DNA of 64,000 nt from Azospirillum sp. B21 (GTDB lineage Bacteria; Pseudomonadota; Alphaproteobacteria; Azospirillales; Azospirillaceae). The translations under genes were made by a program, and so were the position numbers. Under the pieces are notes generated by a model. The model saw only the letters and a list, made by a program, of their open reading frames with translations, had not been told where the DNA came from and searched no databases. Below are positions 1-6,674 of this stretch, piece after piece (the stretch's first letter is position 1; the number at the start of each line of letters is the position of its first letter). Where the stretch lies: assembly GCF_008364825.1 (NCBI RefSeq), contig NZ_VTTO01000008.1, positions 248,001 to 312,000 on the forward strand, read 5' to 3'.

Positions 1-1262
1 AAGCAGGCCAGCCGCAGCGCCATGGCGGGGGCCTCAAGCACCGCCGCCTGCAGGCTCGCCGTGCGCACCGCGCCCAGCTCCTCGCGCACCGCGGCCGACA
101 GCTTCGGCTCCTCGGGCGTGTCCTCCGCCGCACCGCCGGCCGGCGGGTCCTCCCAGGGCGGCAGATCGTCCTCGTCCGCCGGGGGCGGTTCGGGTTCGCG
201 GCGGCGCAAGCCCTCCACCCACTGCACCGCTCCGTCCGGCGCCAGCACCGCCACCACGCCGCAGGCGCTGCGGTCGTACTCCGGCTCGATGGCGTCCACC
301 CGCTCCTCCAGGAGGGCGCGCTCCGCTTCGCTGAGATCCGGACGCTCCAGCTCCCTCTCGAGGCCGGCGAGGAGCGCCTGCTGCTCCGGCGTCAGGCTCG
401 GCACGGCATGGCTGAAGACGCCGCGCCAGCTCCAGGCCTGCGGGCCGTCCTGCACCTCGACGAAGGCCCAGCCGTCCTGCCGCTGCTCGGCCTCGGCGTC
501 GAGCGCCGCCCGCTGGCAGGCGAGGAACAGCGCCGGGTCGTCGACCAGGCCGCCGTCGGCGCCGTCGAACAGGTCGCGGGTCAGCGTGCCGCCGGCCGCG
601 GCGTAGGCGTCCAGCACGCCGGGCAGCGCATGGCCGGCCGGCAGCAGCACCCGGCGCAGCGCCTCGCGCACATAGCGGGCGGCGTCCACCGGCGGGCAGT
701 CCAGCACGCGCTCCAGCAGCTCCTCCTGGCGGGTGTGGGAGGCAGACAGGGTCAGCGCCTCGGCGACGGCCAGCGGCACGCGGCCCGCGCGCAAGGCCTT
801 CAGCACGGCGGGGCTGAGGGCGGCCAGCGCCAGCCGCTGGCGGACATAGCGCACCGGCCGGCCGAAACGCGCGGCGAGTGCGGCCGGGTCGGCGCCGTCG
901 CCGACCAGCCGGGCAAAGGCCAGCGCCTCGTCGGCGGCGCAAGGCGCGACGCGTTGCAGGTTCTCCGCCAGGCTGAGCTCGCGCGCCTCGGCCTCGCCGG
1001 CGCGGCGGCGCACCGCGGCGAGCCGGGCGGTGTCGGGCCATTTGCCCTCGGCGACCAGCGCGCGGGCGGCCAGCGTGCGCCGCGCTCCGGCGATGACCGC
1101 GAAGTTGACGCCGTCCGCGGCAGGGGTGACGACGATCGGCTGCAATTGGCCATGCACCAGCAGCGAGGCCTTCAGCTCCTCCAGGCCGGCGCTGCGGTGG
1201 GAGGTGCGCATGTTGGTTTCGGCCAGCCGCAGCCGGCCGAGGGGGATGGCGATGGTCTTCAT
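1..1262 (-). CDS. ParB/RepB-type partition protein, C-terminus cut by window edge
   Basis: The frame starts at an ATG preceded by GAGGG and stays open to the window edge (about 420 residues without a stop). The N-terminus (MKTIAIPLGRLRLAETNMR) fits the ParB N-terminal domain. It is followed by an AGARRTLAA motif near residue 60, the hallmark ELSLAENLQR motif near residue 100, and a helix-turn-helix-like stretch (LAARFGRPVRYVRQRLA, about 130-150). The rest is long, acidic and proline-rich, so the protein is bigger than chromosomal ParB (about 300 aa) and resembles the long plasmid-borne ParB-like proteins. Known role of the family: CTP-dependent DNA clamp binding parS in segregation, or KorB-like regulation. 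No ParA or parS is visible, so partition versus regulation is undecided. Longer open frames overlap it on both strands, but their composition marks them as shadows. Confidence 0.85.
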   Translation of the reverse strand, partial: MKTIAIPLGRLRLAETNMRTSHRSAGLEELKASLLVHGQLQPIVVTPAADGVNFAVIAGARRTLAARALVAEGKWPDTARLAAVRRRAGEAEARELSLAENLQRVAPCAADEALAFARLVGDGADPAALAARFGRPVRYVRQRLALAALSPAVLKALRAGRVPLAVAEALTLSASHTRQEELLERVLDCPPVDAARYVREALRRVLLPAGHALPGVLDAYAAAGGTLTRDLFDGADGGLVDDPALFLACQRAALDAEAEQRQDGWAFVEVQDGPQAWSWRGVFSHAVPSLTPEQQALLAGLERELERPDLSEAERALLEERVDAIEPEYDRSACGVVAVLAPDGAVQWVEGLRRREPEPPPADEDDLPPWEDPPAGGAAEDTPEEPKLSAAVREELGAVRTASLQAAVLEAPAMALRLAC

Positions 1263-1663
1263 GGAACGTGACCCTCGAAGGTGGGCGCGCGGCAGGGCGG
1301 ACCCGCCGGCGCGCAGGGGATGGGGGCAGGCTCAGACGGGGATGGGCCAAGCGGGTATCGGCAGCAGGACAGGAAAGCGGAATGCGGTGCCGGTCTCGGC
1401 AGTGTGGGGGATGAGGGCGGGCGGCGGCTGGCCGCCTTCGGTCGGGTGTCTGTGCATGGTCGGGAACCTCCGGTGTGCCTTGCATCCGTGCAGGCCGTCC
1501 CAATCCACCTTGGTCCTGACTGCCTTCCTCTCCCCTGGCGCGATCAGCCCAAAGCCGGCTGGCAGCGTCCCGGCGGTCGAGGCTCCAGCGCTGGCGGGTG
1601 CCCAAGCCGGCGCTGCTGGACTTGGCCGCTCCTTAGACCAGGACTCTTCCCCGCCGTGCCCCG
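1263..1663. other. Intergenic stretch, 401 bp, nothing recognised
   Basis: This lies between the ParB-like gene and the next minus-strand gene. Open frames here are Arg/Pro/Ala-rich GC artefacts without a convincing ribosome site. I see no strong promoter, palindrome or terminator. The promoter of the ParB-like gene should lie in its left half (minus strand). Confidence 0.4.
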
Positions 1664-2263
1664 TCAGGCACCGCCCTCCGCCAGCGCGGTCAAGTCGGCG
1701 AGCGTGCCGGTCAGCACCGTCCAGGCCAGACCGCCGGCGTCCGGACCGCTCGAAGCCGCGTCCCCGGCAATCGCCAGCCGGGCGACAACGCCCGCGAGCG
1801 ACGCGGCGGAGCCCCGGACGGCGGCGCGGCGCAGCCGCTCCATGCGGTGTGCGACGGCCTCCTCCTCGGCGCGGGCACGGGTCAGTCCGCAGGCCCGCGC
1901 TTCTCCCGCCCAGCGGGCAAGAGCGGCGGCAAGCTCCTCACGGCGCCGCGGGTCGGCTTCCGGCACCCGGCCAAGCAGATCGTCGACCCCCCTCACGGCG
2001 CCCGGCCCCACCCGGTCCGCCAGGGTCCGCTCCAGCCGCCGCGCCTGACCGCCGGCCTTGCGCAGAGCCGACCGTGCGCTTCTCCACTCCCGCCAAAGCC
2101 GGACGAGCGGATCGGCGGCCTCGGGCGGCCGGGACACCGACCGCAGCAGGCGCGCCGCCGCGGCCACGGCGGCGCGGCGGGACGGCGGGCGCTCCGGCGC
2201 CATCGCGTGATCCGGACGGAACGGCACCCTCCCGTCCGTGCCGTGACATCGGCTCCCTGCCAT
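1664..2263 (-). CDS. Hypothetical protein, member of a local paralogous family
   Basis: This gene encodes 199 aa and starts at an ATG with GAGGAGGG about 4 nt upstream. An internal ATG near 2203 has a weaker ribosome site. Function is not recognised. It is clearly paralogous to the product of 2788-3450: both have a DPLVxLWRxWR block with RRLER near residues 50-80, a SLAGVxARLAIA block near 155-165, and a closing WTV-LADL helix. The sequence is Ala/Arg/Leu-rich, mostly helical, with no signal peptide or membrane segment. It is transcribed divergently from the XRE regulator at 2349, and a candidate operator lies between the two genes, so regulation by that protein is a reasonable inference. Confidence 0.7.
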   Translation of the reverse strand: MAGSRCHGTDGRVPFRPDHAMAPERPPSRRAAVAAAARLLRSVSRPPEAADPLVRLWREWRSARSALRKAGGQARRLERTLADRVGPGAVRGVDDLLGRVPEADPRRREELAAALARWAGEARACGLTRARAEEEAVAHRMERLRRAAVRGSAASLAGVVARLAIAGDAASSGPDAGGLAWTVLTGTLADLTALAEGGA

Positions 2264-2296
2264 CCGCCCTCCTCGCTTTCAGACCGTCGCCAGGAT

Positions 2297-2332
2297 TGTG
2301 ACTGATAGTCTGTAGACCGATCGGCTGCAAGC
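2297..2332. promoter_or_regulatory. Candidate operator, copy 1 (between divergent genes)
   Basis: This 36-bp stretch between the divergent starts at 2263 (-) and 2349 (+) matches 26 of 36 positions with 3615-3650. Both copies begin TGTGACT, carry TAGTCT in the middle and end GCAAGC. The core here, GTCTGTAGAC, is a short inverted repeat. The site lies directly upstream of an XRE regulator gene, as an autoregulatory operator would. Binding is inference. Confidence 0.45.
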
Positions 2333-2348
2333 GGGCCATGCTCACGGT

Positions 2349-2585
2349 ATGGACATCCGCAAACAGATCGGCCGCACCGTTCAAAGCCTGCGCAGCGGCC
2401 ATGGCTGGTCGCAGGAGGAATTGGCTTTCCGCTCGGGGCTGCACCGCACCTACATCAGCGGCATCGAGCGCGGCACCCGCAACCCCACCGCCACCGTCCT
2501 GAAGGAACTGGCGGACGCGCTGCAGGTCTCTCCGGGTGTGCTGCTGGACGGACCACCCGACCGTCCGTCCCTGCCCGGCGCCTGA
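2349..2585 (+). CDS. XRE-family helix-turn-helix transcriptional regulator
   Basis: A 78-aa protein that is almost only a Cro/CI-type HTH domain (HTH_3). The recognition region WSQEELAFRSGLHRTYISGI spans about residues 20-39, and ERGTRNPTATVLKELADAL completes the five-helix fold. A short Pro-rich tail follows with no sensor or dimerisation domain. Such small XRE proteins commonly repress their own promoter and neighbouring plasmid or phage genes. It is flanked on both sides by minus-strand genes of one paralogous family, and two copies of a similar palindromic sequence lie upstream of it and upstream of one paralogue, which points to a local regulatory circuit. It ends 15 bp before the convergent small gene at 2601. 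Confidence 0.88.
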   Translation: MDIRKQIGRTVQSLRSGHGWSQEELAFRSGLHRTYISGIERGTRNPTATVLKELADALQVSPGVLLDGPPDRPSLPGA

Positions 2586-2600
2586 CCGGGCCGGCATCGG

Positions 2601-2798
2601 TCAGCCGTCGGAGGTGGAGCGGACGGTCCGGCGCGACGGCCTGCCGCCCGTCGCCCCCCGGAGCGATGGGGTGAAGCCGTGGCGGTCCGCCAGCTCCAAC
2701 ACCCTCAGCCAGACGGCGCGCCGCACCGCATGGTCGGTCTCATCGGCAAGCGACGCGAGGATCTCGCCGGCGCGCCGGGCGAAGGTGTCACGGTCCAT
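2601..2798 (-). CDS. Small hypothetical protein (65 aa)
   Basis: The likely start is the ATG of MDRDTFARRAGEILASLADE, overlapping the end of the upstream gene (2788-3450) by 11 bp, which suggests translational coupling. GGAGCAGG lies upstream. The frame is open further 5', but that part overlaps the neighbour and is Pro/Arg-rich, so it is excluded. The N-terminal two thirds look like two amphipathic helices and the C-terminus is basic. Function is not recognised; co-transcription with the paralogue upstream suggests a shared role. Confidence 0.6.
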   Translation of the reverse strand: MDRDTFARRAGEILASLADETDHAVRRAVWLRVLELADRHGFTPSLRGATGGRPSRRTVRSTSDG

Positions 2799-3450
2799 GC
2801 GGTCCGCCCTGCTCCGCCGCCGCCCTTCCGGACGGCGGCCGGGCCGCGCCGGCCACCGCCACCAGATCGGCAAGGGCGGCGCGGATGACGGTCCAGGGCT
2901 GGCCGTCGGCCTCCGGTTCGTGGGCGCTCCATTCGGTGGCAATCGCCAGCCGGGCGATGACGCCGGCCAGCGAGCGGGCGGGCATGGTGGCGGCGGCATT
3001 CAGCAGCGCCAGGACGCGCCGGTCGGCGGCGTCCTCGGCAGCCCGGGCGGCAGCCAAGCCGCAGGCGTCGGCCGCCGCGGTCCAGGCGGCCTGGGCGGCG
3101 GCGAGGTCGCGCTTGAGCCGGGCGCGCAGCGCCTGCGTGGCGGCATCGCTCCCGAGCAGCCGGTCGATGTCCGACGGCGCCGCCGCGTAGACCGGCGGGG
3201 CATCCCCGTCTTGCGGCACCGGCACCCGCGGAAAGCCGGTCCGTTCAACCAGGCCGCGCTCCAGCCGCTGCGCGCGGCGCGACTGCCGCAGCAGGGTAGA
3301 GTGGGCCTCGCGCCAGTCGCGCCACAGCACAACCAGCGGATCGGCCGGTTCCTCCCGGGCCAGCGCCGCGGTCAGCAGCTGGGCCGCCGCGGCAAGGATA
3401 GCGCGGCGGGACGGCGCACCGGCCCCTGGATCTCGGACCCTGGGCGGCAT
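2788..3450 (-). CDS. Hypothetical protein, paralogue of the 1664-2263 product
   Basis: The start ATG has a near-perfect Shine-Dalgarno (AAGGAGGTGACC), so the longer upstream frame is rejected; the product is 220 aa. It shares with the 1664-2263 product the block DPLVVLWRDWREAHSTLLRQ with RAQRLERGL (about residues 35-65), SLAGVIARLAIA (about 165-176) and a WTVIRAALADL ending. It differs by an insert near residues 70-95. No known domain is recognised. A second copy of the candidate operator lies about 165 bp upstream. The small gene at 2601-2798 overlaps its 3' end. Confidence 0.72.
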   Translation of the reverse strand: MPPRVRDPGAGAPSRRAILAAAAQLLTAALAREEPADPLVVLWRDWREAHSTLLRQSRRAQRLERGLVERTGFPRVPVPQDGDAPPVYAAAPSDIDRLLGSDAATQALRARLKRDLAAAQAAWTAAADACGLAAARAAEDAADRRVLALLNAAATMPARSLAGVIARLAIATEWSAHEPEADGQPWTVIRAALADLVAVAGAARPPSGRAAAEQGGPHGP

Positions 3451-3614
3451 GGTCACCTCCTTGGCAAATCGGCAGGGGTTCGGGTTGCAGCGGAGCCGTG
3501 GCGGCGGGCGGTTCCGCTGCGAGCGTCCGGTGATCGCCGTCACGCCACACACCTCCACCGCCATCGCGCTCCGGCTGCGCAAGCGCGCCGTCATGCACGC
3601 CAACGCCGCAGGCG

Positions 3615-3650
3615 TGTGACTTGTAGTCTACAAGCCGGGCAGCCGCAAGC
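3615..3650. promoter_or_regulatory. Candidate operator, copy 2 (perfect palindrome inside)
   Basis: This contains CTTGTAGTCTACAAG at 3620-3634, a perfect 7+1+7 palindrome. The 36-bp context aligns without gaps to 2297-2332 (26/36 identical). It lies in the promoter region of the minus-strand gene starting at 3450. It is likely bound by the XRE protein encoded at 2349, but that is inference from position and symmetry. Confidence 0.5.
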
Positions 3651-3673
3651 CGACGGCTGCACCTTCCCGGCCG

Positions 3674-4033
3674 TCACCGCTGGCCGGCAAGGCGGCGGGC
3701 GTCGTCAAGGGCGCCCCAGACGAGGCGGTGGACGATGCCGGCCCCAGGGTCGGGCGGGCGGAACAGGCTGGCGTCGGTGTGGTCGAGGGCGGCCCACAGC
3801 ACATGCAGCCGCACCAGCAGGCCCGCGGCACTGCGCGCGGGCAAGCCGGCGACGCGCTTCTCCAGGTCGGTCAACGCCTCGGTCAGGCGGTCCAGCGGCT
3901 CGTCCGCGATGGGCTGGGTGCGGCACAGGGTGCGGTAGGCGTCGAGCAGGAGGCGGTGCTCCGTGCCCAGGCGTCGCAGCATGTGATCGTCATCGACGTC
4001 CGGAATGAGCGGGATCGGGGCGGTGTCGGGCAT
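3674..4033 (-). CDS. Hypothetical protein, probable distant member of the same family
   Basis: A 119-aa product starting at an ATG with GGAGGAG 10 nt upstream. The longer frame through 4339 lacks a better start. The sequence is acidic and helical; PARSAAGLLVRLHVLWAAL near residues 68-86 recalls the SLAGV-ARLAIA block of the two neighbours, so distant paralogy is plausible. Function is not recognised. It is oriented as if co-directional with the other family genes, but the 220-bp gap downstream containing operator copy 2 argues for a separate transcript. Confidence 0.62.
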   Translation of the reverse strand: MPDTAPIPLIPDVDDDHMLRRLGTEHRLLLDAYRTLCRTQPIADEPLDRLTEALTDLEKRVAGLPARSAAGLLVRLHVLWAALDHTDASLFRPPDPGAGIVHRLVWGALDDARRLAGQR

Positions 4034-4498
4034 GGCCAGAGCTCCTCCAGGGGGCGGGGATGGACGGTTGACGATCCGGCCTCTACCGGTCCGGATGCCC
4101 GATTGGCCAATGTGTCCTGACTGCCGGCCCCGTCGCACGCACGCCGTCGCTCCCGAAGCTCCCCCTCGGAGGGGATGGCCGCGCACTCTGGACGCCGCCG
4201 CACTCCGGATACAGCCGACCGACGGCCCGCTGTTCTTCGGTTCATGCGCCGCCTGACCTCGGCGCGCTCGATCCATGAGGGCATCGTGCTGAAGCTTGTC
4301 GAGCGGACCGAGGAAAGGCGAACCGAAGCTCTTGACCACCGGGCGCTCAACACCGGGGGCCGCGCGCAGATGATCGAGGAACTCGCAGCGCTGGACGCTC
4401 CCGCGGCGAAACCGGACGCGGCCTGAGCGGCATCGCTTGTCGGCGCCGGACGTCGTCCCCAGGAGGCGTAGAACACCCGCGCCAGGCGCAGGGTGTGG
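4034..4498. other. Mostly intergenic region with one palindrome and one doubtful small ORF
   Basis: The palindrome ATTGGCCAAT at 4102-4111 lies about 70 bp upstream of the minus-strand gene starting at 4033 and could be a regulatory site. A plus-strand frame at 4242-4426 is described separately. Nothing else is recognised. Confidence 0.35.
4242..4426 (+). CDS. Doubtful small hypothetical ORF (61 aa)
   Basis: The frame starting MRRLTSARSIHEGIVLKLVE and ending MIEELAALDAPAAKPDAA has a plausible, fairly GC3-rich codon pattern and a balanced, helical composition, unlike the Arg/Pro-rich shadow frames here. There is no good ribosome site and no recognised family. It could be a decayed fragment of a larger gene. 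A longer frame begins at 4175. Confidence 0.25.
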
Positions 4499-4921
4499 TC
4501 AGGGCCCGCGCCCATCGTCCAGCCAGTCCTCGCGAGCGCAAGGCCGGGCACGCGGCTGAATTCGCCGAGATTGCCGGTCACCTAAGGCCAAGGCCGCGGC
4601 TGCGGGCGTGGGCGGCGATCATCAGGTCGTAGGGCCCGATCGCGCGGCCCTGGCGCTCCAAGCCGGCCGGATGTCGCCAAAGTGCCCGGCGGCTTCGCCG
4701 TCGAAGGGCAGCACGTCGAAACGGGCGGTCAGCCGCTCGACCTCGTGGCGCTTCTCGGCCGCGCGGTCGGATTTGGCAGCACCGTGCAGCAGTTCGGCCA
4801 AGGTCACCGCCGAGATGCACGGGGCCGTCCGCTTCCGCGTTGAACCGGGCGCGGGCACTCGGGCGGGCGGTCGCGCAGGGACGCGGATGCAGACGTTGGT
4901 ATCCAGCATGTAGCGCAGCAT
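4499..4921 (-). pseudogene. vapC: vapC-type PIN-domain toxin, frameshifted
   Basis: The frame beginning MLRYMLDTNVCIRV carries the first PIN aspartate (LDTN), and AVTLAELLHGAAKSDRAAEK carries the conserved AEL glutamate. After DVLPFDGEAAGHFGDIR the reading continues in another frame as GRAIGPYDLMIAAHARSRGL (the last PIN acidic motif), then in a third as VTGNLGEFSRVPGL, and ends in yet another as EDWLDDGRGP. A further shift pair lies near 4850-4880 (RARFNAEADG is in a different frame from the start). The pieces in order rebuild a normal VapC of about 135 aa, so this is a former type II toxin RNase with several indels. It overlapped vapB by TGATG. Sequencing error is possible, but the number of shifts favours real decay. 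Confidence 0.8.
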
Positions 4922-5146
4922 CACCACACCTCGCGCTCTTGCGGCGCGGGCTGGTCGCGGTCCGGAAAGGTGCTGCCGGGGGAGTCGAAAAAATCGTCCC
5001 AGACGCTGTCGGCCGGCACGATGACCCGGCGCGGTCCTTCGCGCAGGATGACGACTTCACGGGACATGCGCGGGGAACGACACGTCTTTCGGAAGCCGGA
5101 CGGCCTGACTGCGGTTGGACAGGAACAAGGTCGCGCGGACCGTCAT
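4921..5146 (-). pseudogene. vapB: vapB-type antitoxin, frameshifted
   Basis: The ATG at 5146 has AGGAG 8 nt upstream and opens MTVRATLFLSNRSQAVRLPK, the swapped-hairpin DNA-binding N-terminus of VapB antitoxins. At PAHV the frame hits a stop. One extra C in the GTCCCGTGAA run near 5065 accounts for it, because the next frame continues REVVILREGPRRVIVPADSV and then WDDFFDSPG, the toxin-binding C-terminus, ending REVW at 4921. The intact protein would be about 75 aa. Paired with the vapC remnant by overlapping stop and start codons. Confidence 0.8.
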
Positions 5147-5252
5147 GGATCGTCTCCTGCGTATATCCCGCCACAGGGGGCGTCAATGAGCGGAGCCCCG
5201 GATCCTGGCTCCAAAGCCGTAGGAGGCACAGGAGGTGCATTCGGAGAATGCC

Positions 5253-6251
5253 ATGGGATCATTGGAGGGGCCGGCTGGACAAGGCTCCGGCGGAACGACA
5301 GGTGATGCACCGTCCGGCCGCGCCGGCCGCAGCCACTCTTCGCGGGCACTCACCATGAGCGACGACGATGCCTGGCGGCTTCCGCCAACCCGGCACGGCC
5401 GCGACATCCGGCTCGGGCGGGATCGCGCCGCGCCGCCGCTGCCCTCCGGTGCCAAGGCCCGGCCTGGCGGTGCCGCGGCCAAGACGCCGGAGGCGGTGGT
5501 GAAGCTGACCGGTCGCGCCCGGGGCGGTGCCGGCCATCTGCTCGCCCAGTTCGACTACATCACCCGCACCGGCACCCTGCCCGCCGAGACCCACGACGGC
5601 GAGCGCATCACCGAACGCGCGCGGCTGCTCGCCCTCCACGACGACTGGCTGCTGGCCAACGCCGCGGACGGCCGGGGCCGGGATGCGGCGAATGCCGCGC
5701 AGAGCGTCGCCCTCACGCTGTCCATGCCGCCAGGCACCCCGCCCGATCGGGTGGAGGCCGCAGCGCGGCGGTGGGCGCACGACACCTTCGCCGGCTCCCA
5801 CGATTGGGTCATGGTCCGCCACGACGACACCGGGCACCCGCACGTCCACCTCGCGGTCCGCGCCGTCGGCGTCGACGGCCGGCGGCTGGCGCCCGGTCCC
5901 GCCGACCTCCAGCACTGGCGCGAGCGGTTCGCGCTTGAACTGCGGCGCCTCGGCGTGGAAGCCGAGGCCACACCCCGCGTCGCCCGCATCCGGTTGCGGC
6001 ACGCCGATCCCCCGACCGCCCACGAGGCGCGCCAGCACGGCGTAGAATCACACGCAGCCGATACCGGCGCCAACGCACCGGTGGCCGACGAGAGCTGTGA
6101 TCGCAGAGGGCGACGGGGGCTCGCCACCATCCTGCGGAACACACAGGACGGTGAGCGTGACCCTGCGTCCCGCTTTCCCAGCCCGTCCGGTGACACGCAC
6201 AGGCTGGGTGGCCCCGAGCCCACCCGATTCCGTCCGCGGGGCCGGGGTTGA
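5253..6251 (+). CDS. Relaxase/mobilization nuclease, probably with an altered C-terminus
   Basis: Residues about 85-240 form a relaxase-like domain: VVKLTGRARGGAGHLLAQFD with a tyrosine in DYITRTG, then HDWVMVRHDDTGHPHVHLAV, where HPHVHL is the metal-binding histidine cluster of MobA/VirD2-type nucleases. Such enzymes nick oriT and carry the strand into the recipient. ATG at 5253 (GGAG 8 nt upstream) and ATG at 5355 (MSDDDAWRL, more family-like) are both possible starts. After RLRHADPPTAHEARQHGVE (about residue 265) the sequence turns into low-complexity Arg/Pro/Gly text, suggesting that the original 3' end was lost. No coupling protein or mating-pair genes are near, so at most mobilisable. 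Confidence 0.75.
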   Translation: MGSLEGPAGQGSGGTTGDAPSGRAGRSHSSRALTMSDDDAWRLPPTRHGRDIRLGRDRAAPPLPSGAKARPGGAAAKTPEAVVKLTGRARGGAGHLLAQFDYITRTGTLPAETHDGERITERARLLALHDDWLLANAADGRGRDAANAAQSVALTLSMPPGTPPDRVEAAARRWAHDTFAGSHDWVMVRHDDTGHPHVHLAVRAVGVDGRRLAPGPADLQHWRERFALELRRLGVEAEATPRVARIRLRHADPPTAHEARQHGVESHAADTGANAPVADESCDRRGRRGLATILRNTQDGERDPASRFPSPSGDTHRLGGPEPTRFRPRGRG

Positions 6252-6499
6252 CCCCGAGTTCAGCGCCGCAAGCTCCGGCATTCCGGCTGGAGATTGGGCG
6301 CGAAGGCGCGTGCCCGACGACATGAGGTTTGGCTTGGCGTGCGCTGCTGCTCAATGGACTGGCGGATGATGCCGAGCGGAGCACCGCCGCGGGACGAGGC
6401 GAAATGGCTGGGCGACCACAGCCCTCCTCCAGTAGCGGCGGAGCAAGGCTGGGGGGCTGGCGCAGGCGGCGGCTCGACACGCCCAGCCCAGTCCTCAAA

Positions 6500-6533
6500 A
6501 AGACAATTATTCCAAAAAATTTATCATTGTCTT
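6500..6533 (-). terminator. AT-rich hairpin with T-run, possible terminator of the IS operon
   Basis: On the minus strand AAGACAAT pairs with ATTGTCTT (8 bp, 18-nt loop) and is followed by TTTTG. The position is 140-175 nt downstream of the TnpB-like stop codon. The stem is weak (A/T-rich), so it may instead be part of a structured 3' RNA. Confidence 0.35.
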
Positions 6534-6583
6534 CGCGCTTTCTGTTGAAAACATTTTCCCTCTATGGTTGCTCTGCCATTCTA

Positions 6584-6649
6584 GCCTTCTTCTTCGTCTC
6601 TGCGCTGGTTTCGGCCGGCATTTCGGGCGACGGAGAAGCCGAAGAAGGC
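6584..6649. repeat. 9-bp perfect inverted repeat just downstream of the TnpB-like gene
   Basis: GCCTTCTTC (6584-6592) and GAAGAAGGC (6641-6649) are exact complements enclosing 48 nt that contain further GC-rich complementarity. In the transcript of the minus-strand operon it would sit 25 nt after the stop codon, where TnpB elements encode their guide-RNA scaffold. That role is only a hypothesis. Confidence 0.5.
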
Positions 6650-6674
6650 AGCCCTTGGGTACGATCGCCTTGAC

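Larger units (their letters stand above)
6252..6674. other. Gene-free region downstream of the TnpB-like gene, with two inverted repeats
   Basis: No gene is supported over 423 bp. The right half is markedly AT-rich for this replicon. It contains an inverted repeat at 6584-6649 and a hairpin at 6500-6533, both on the 3' side of the minus-strand TnpB-like gene. The left boundary of that mobile element should lie somewhere here, but no convincing terminal inverted repeat matching the right side could be found by eye. Confidence 0.5.

Noticed and set aside
34-1605. Long minus-strand frame (523 codons) and overlapping plus-strand frames at 408-1271 and 1030-2301
   Set aside because: They are Arg/Ala/Pro/Gly-rich shadows of the ParB-like gene; only the frame with ENLQR and AGARR motifs reads as a real protein.
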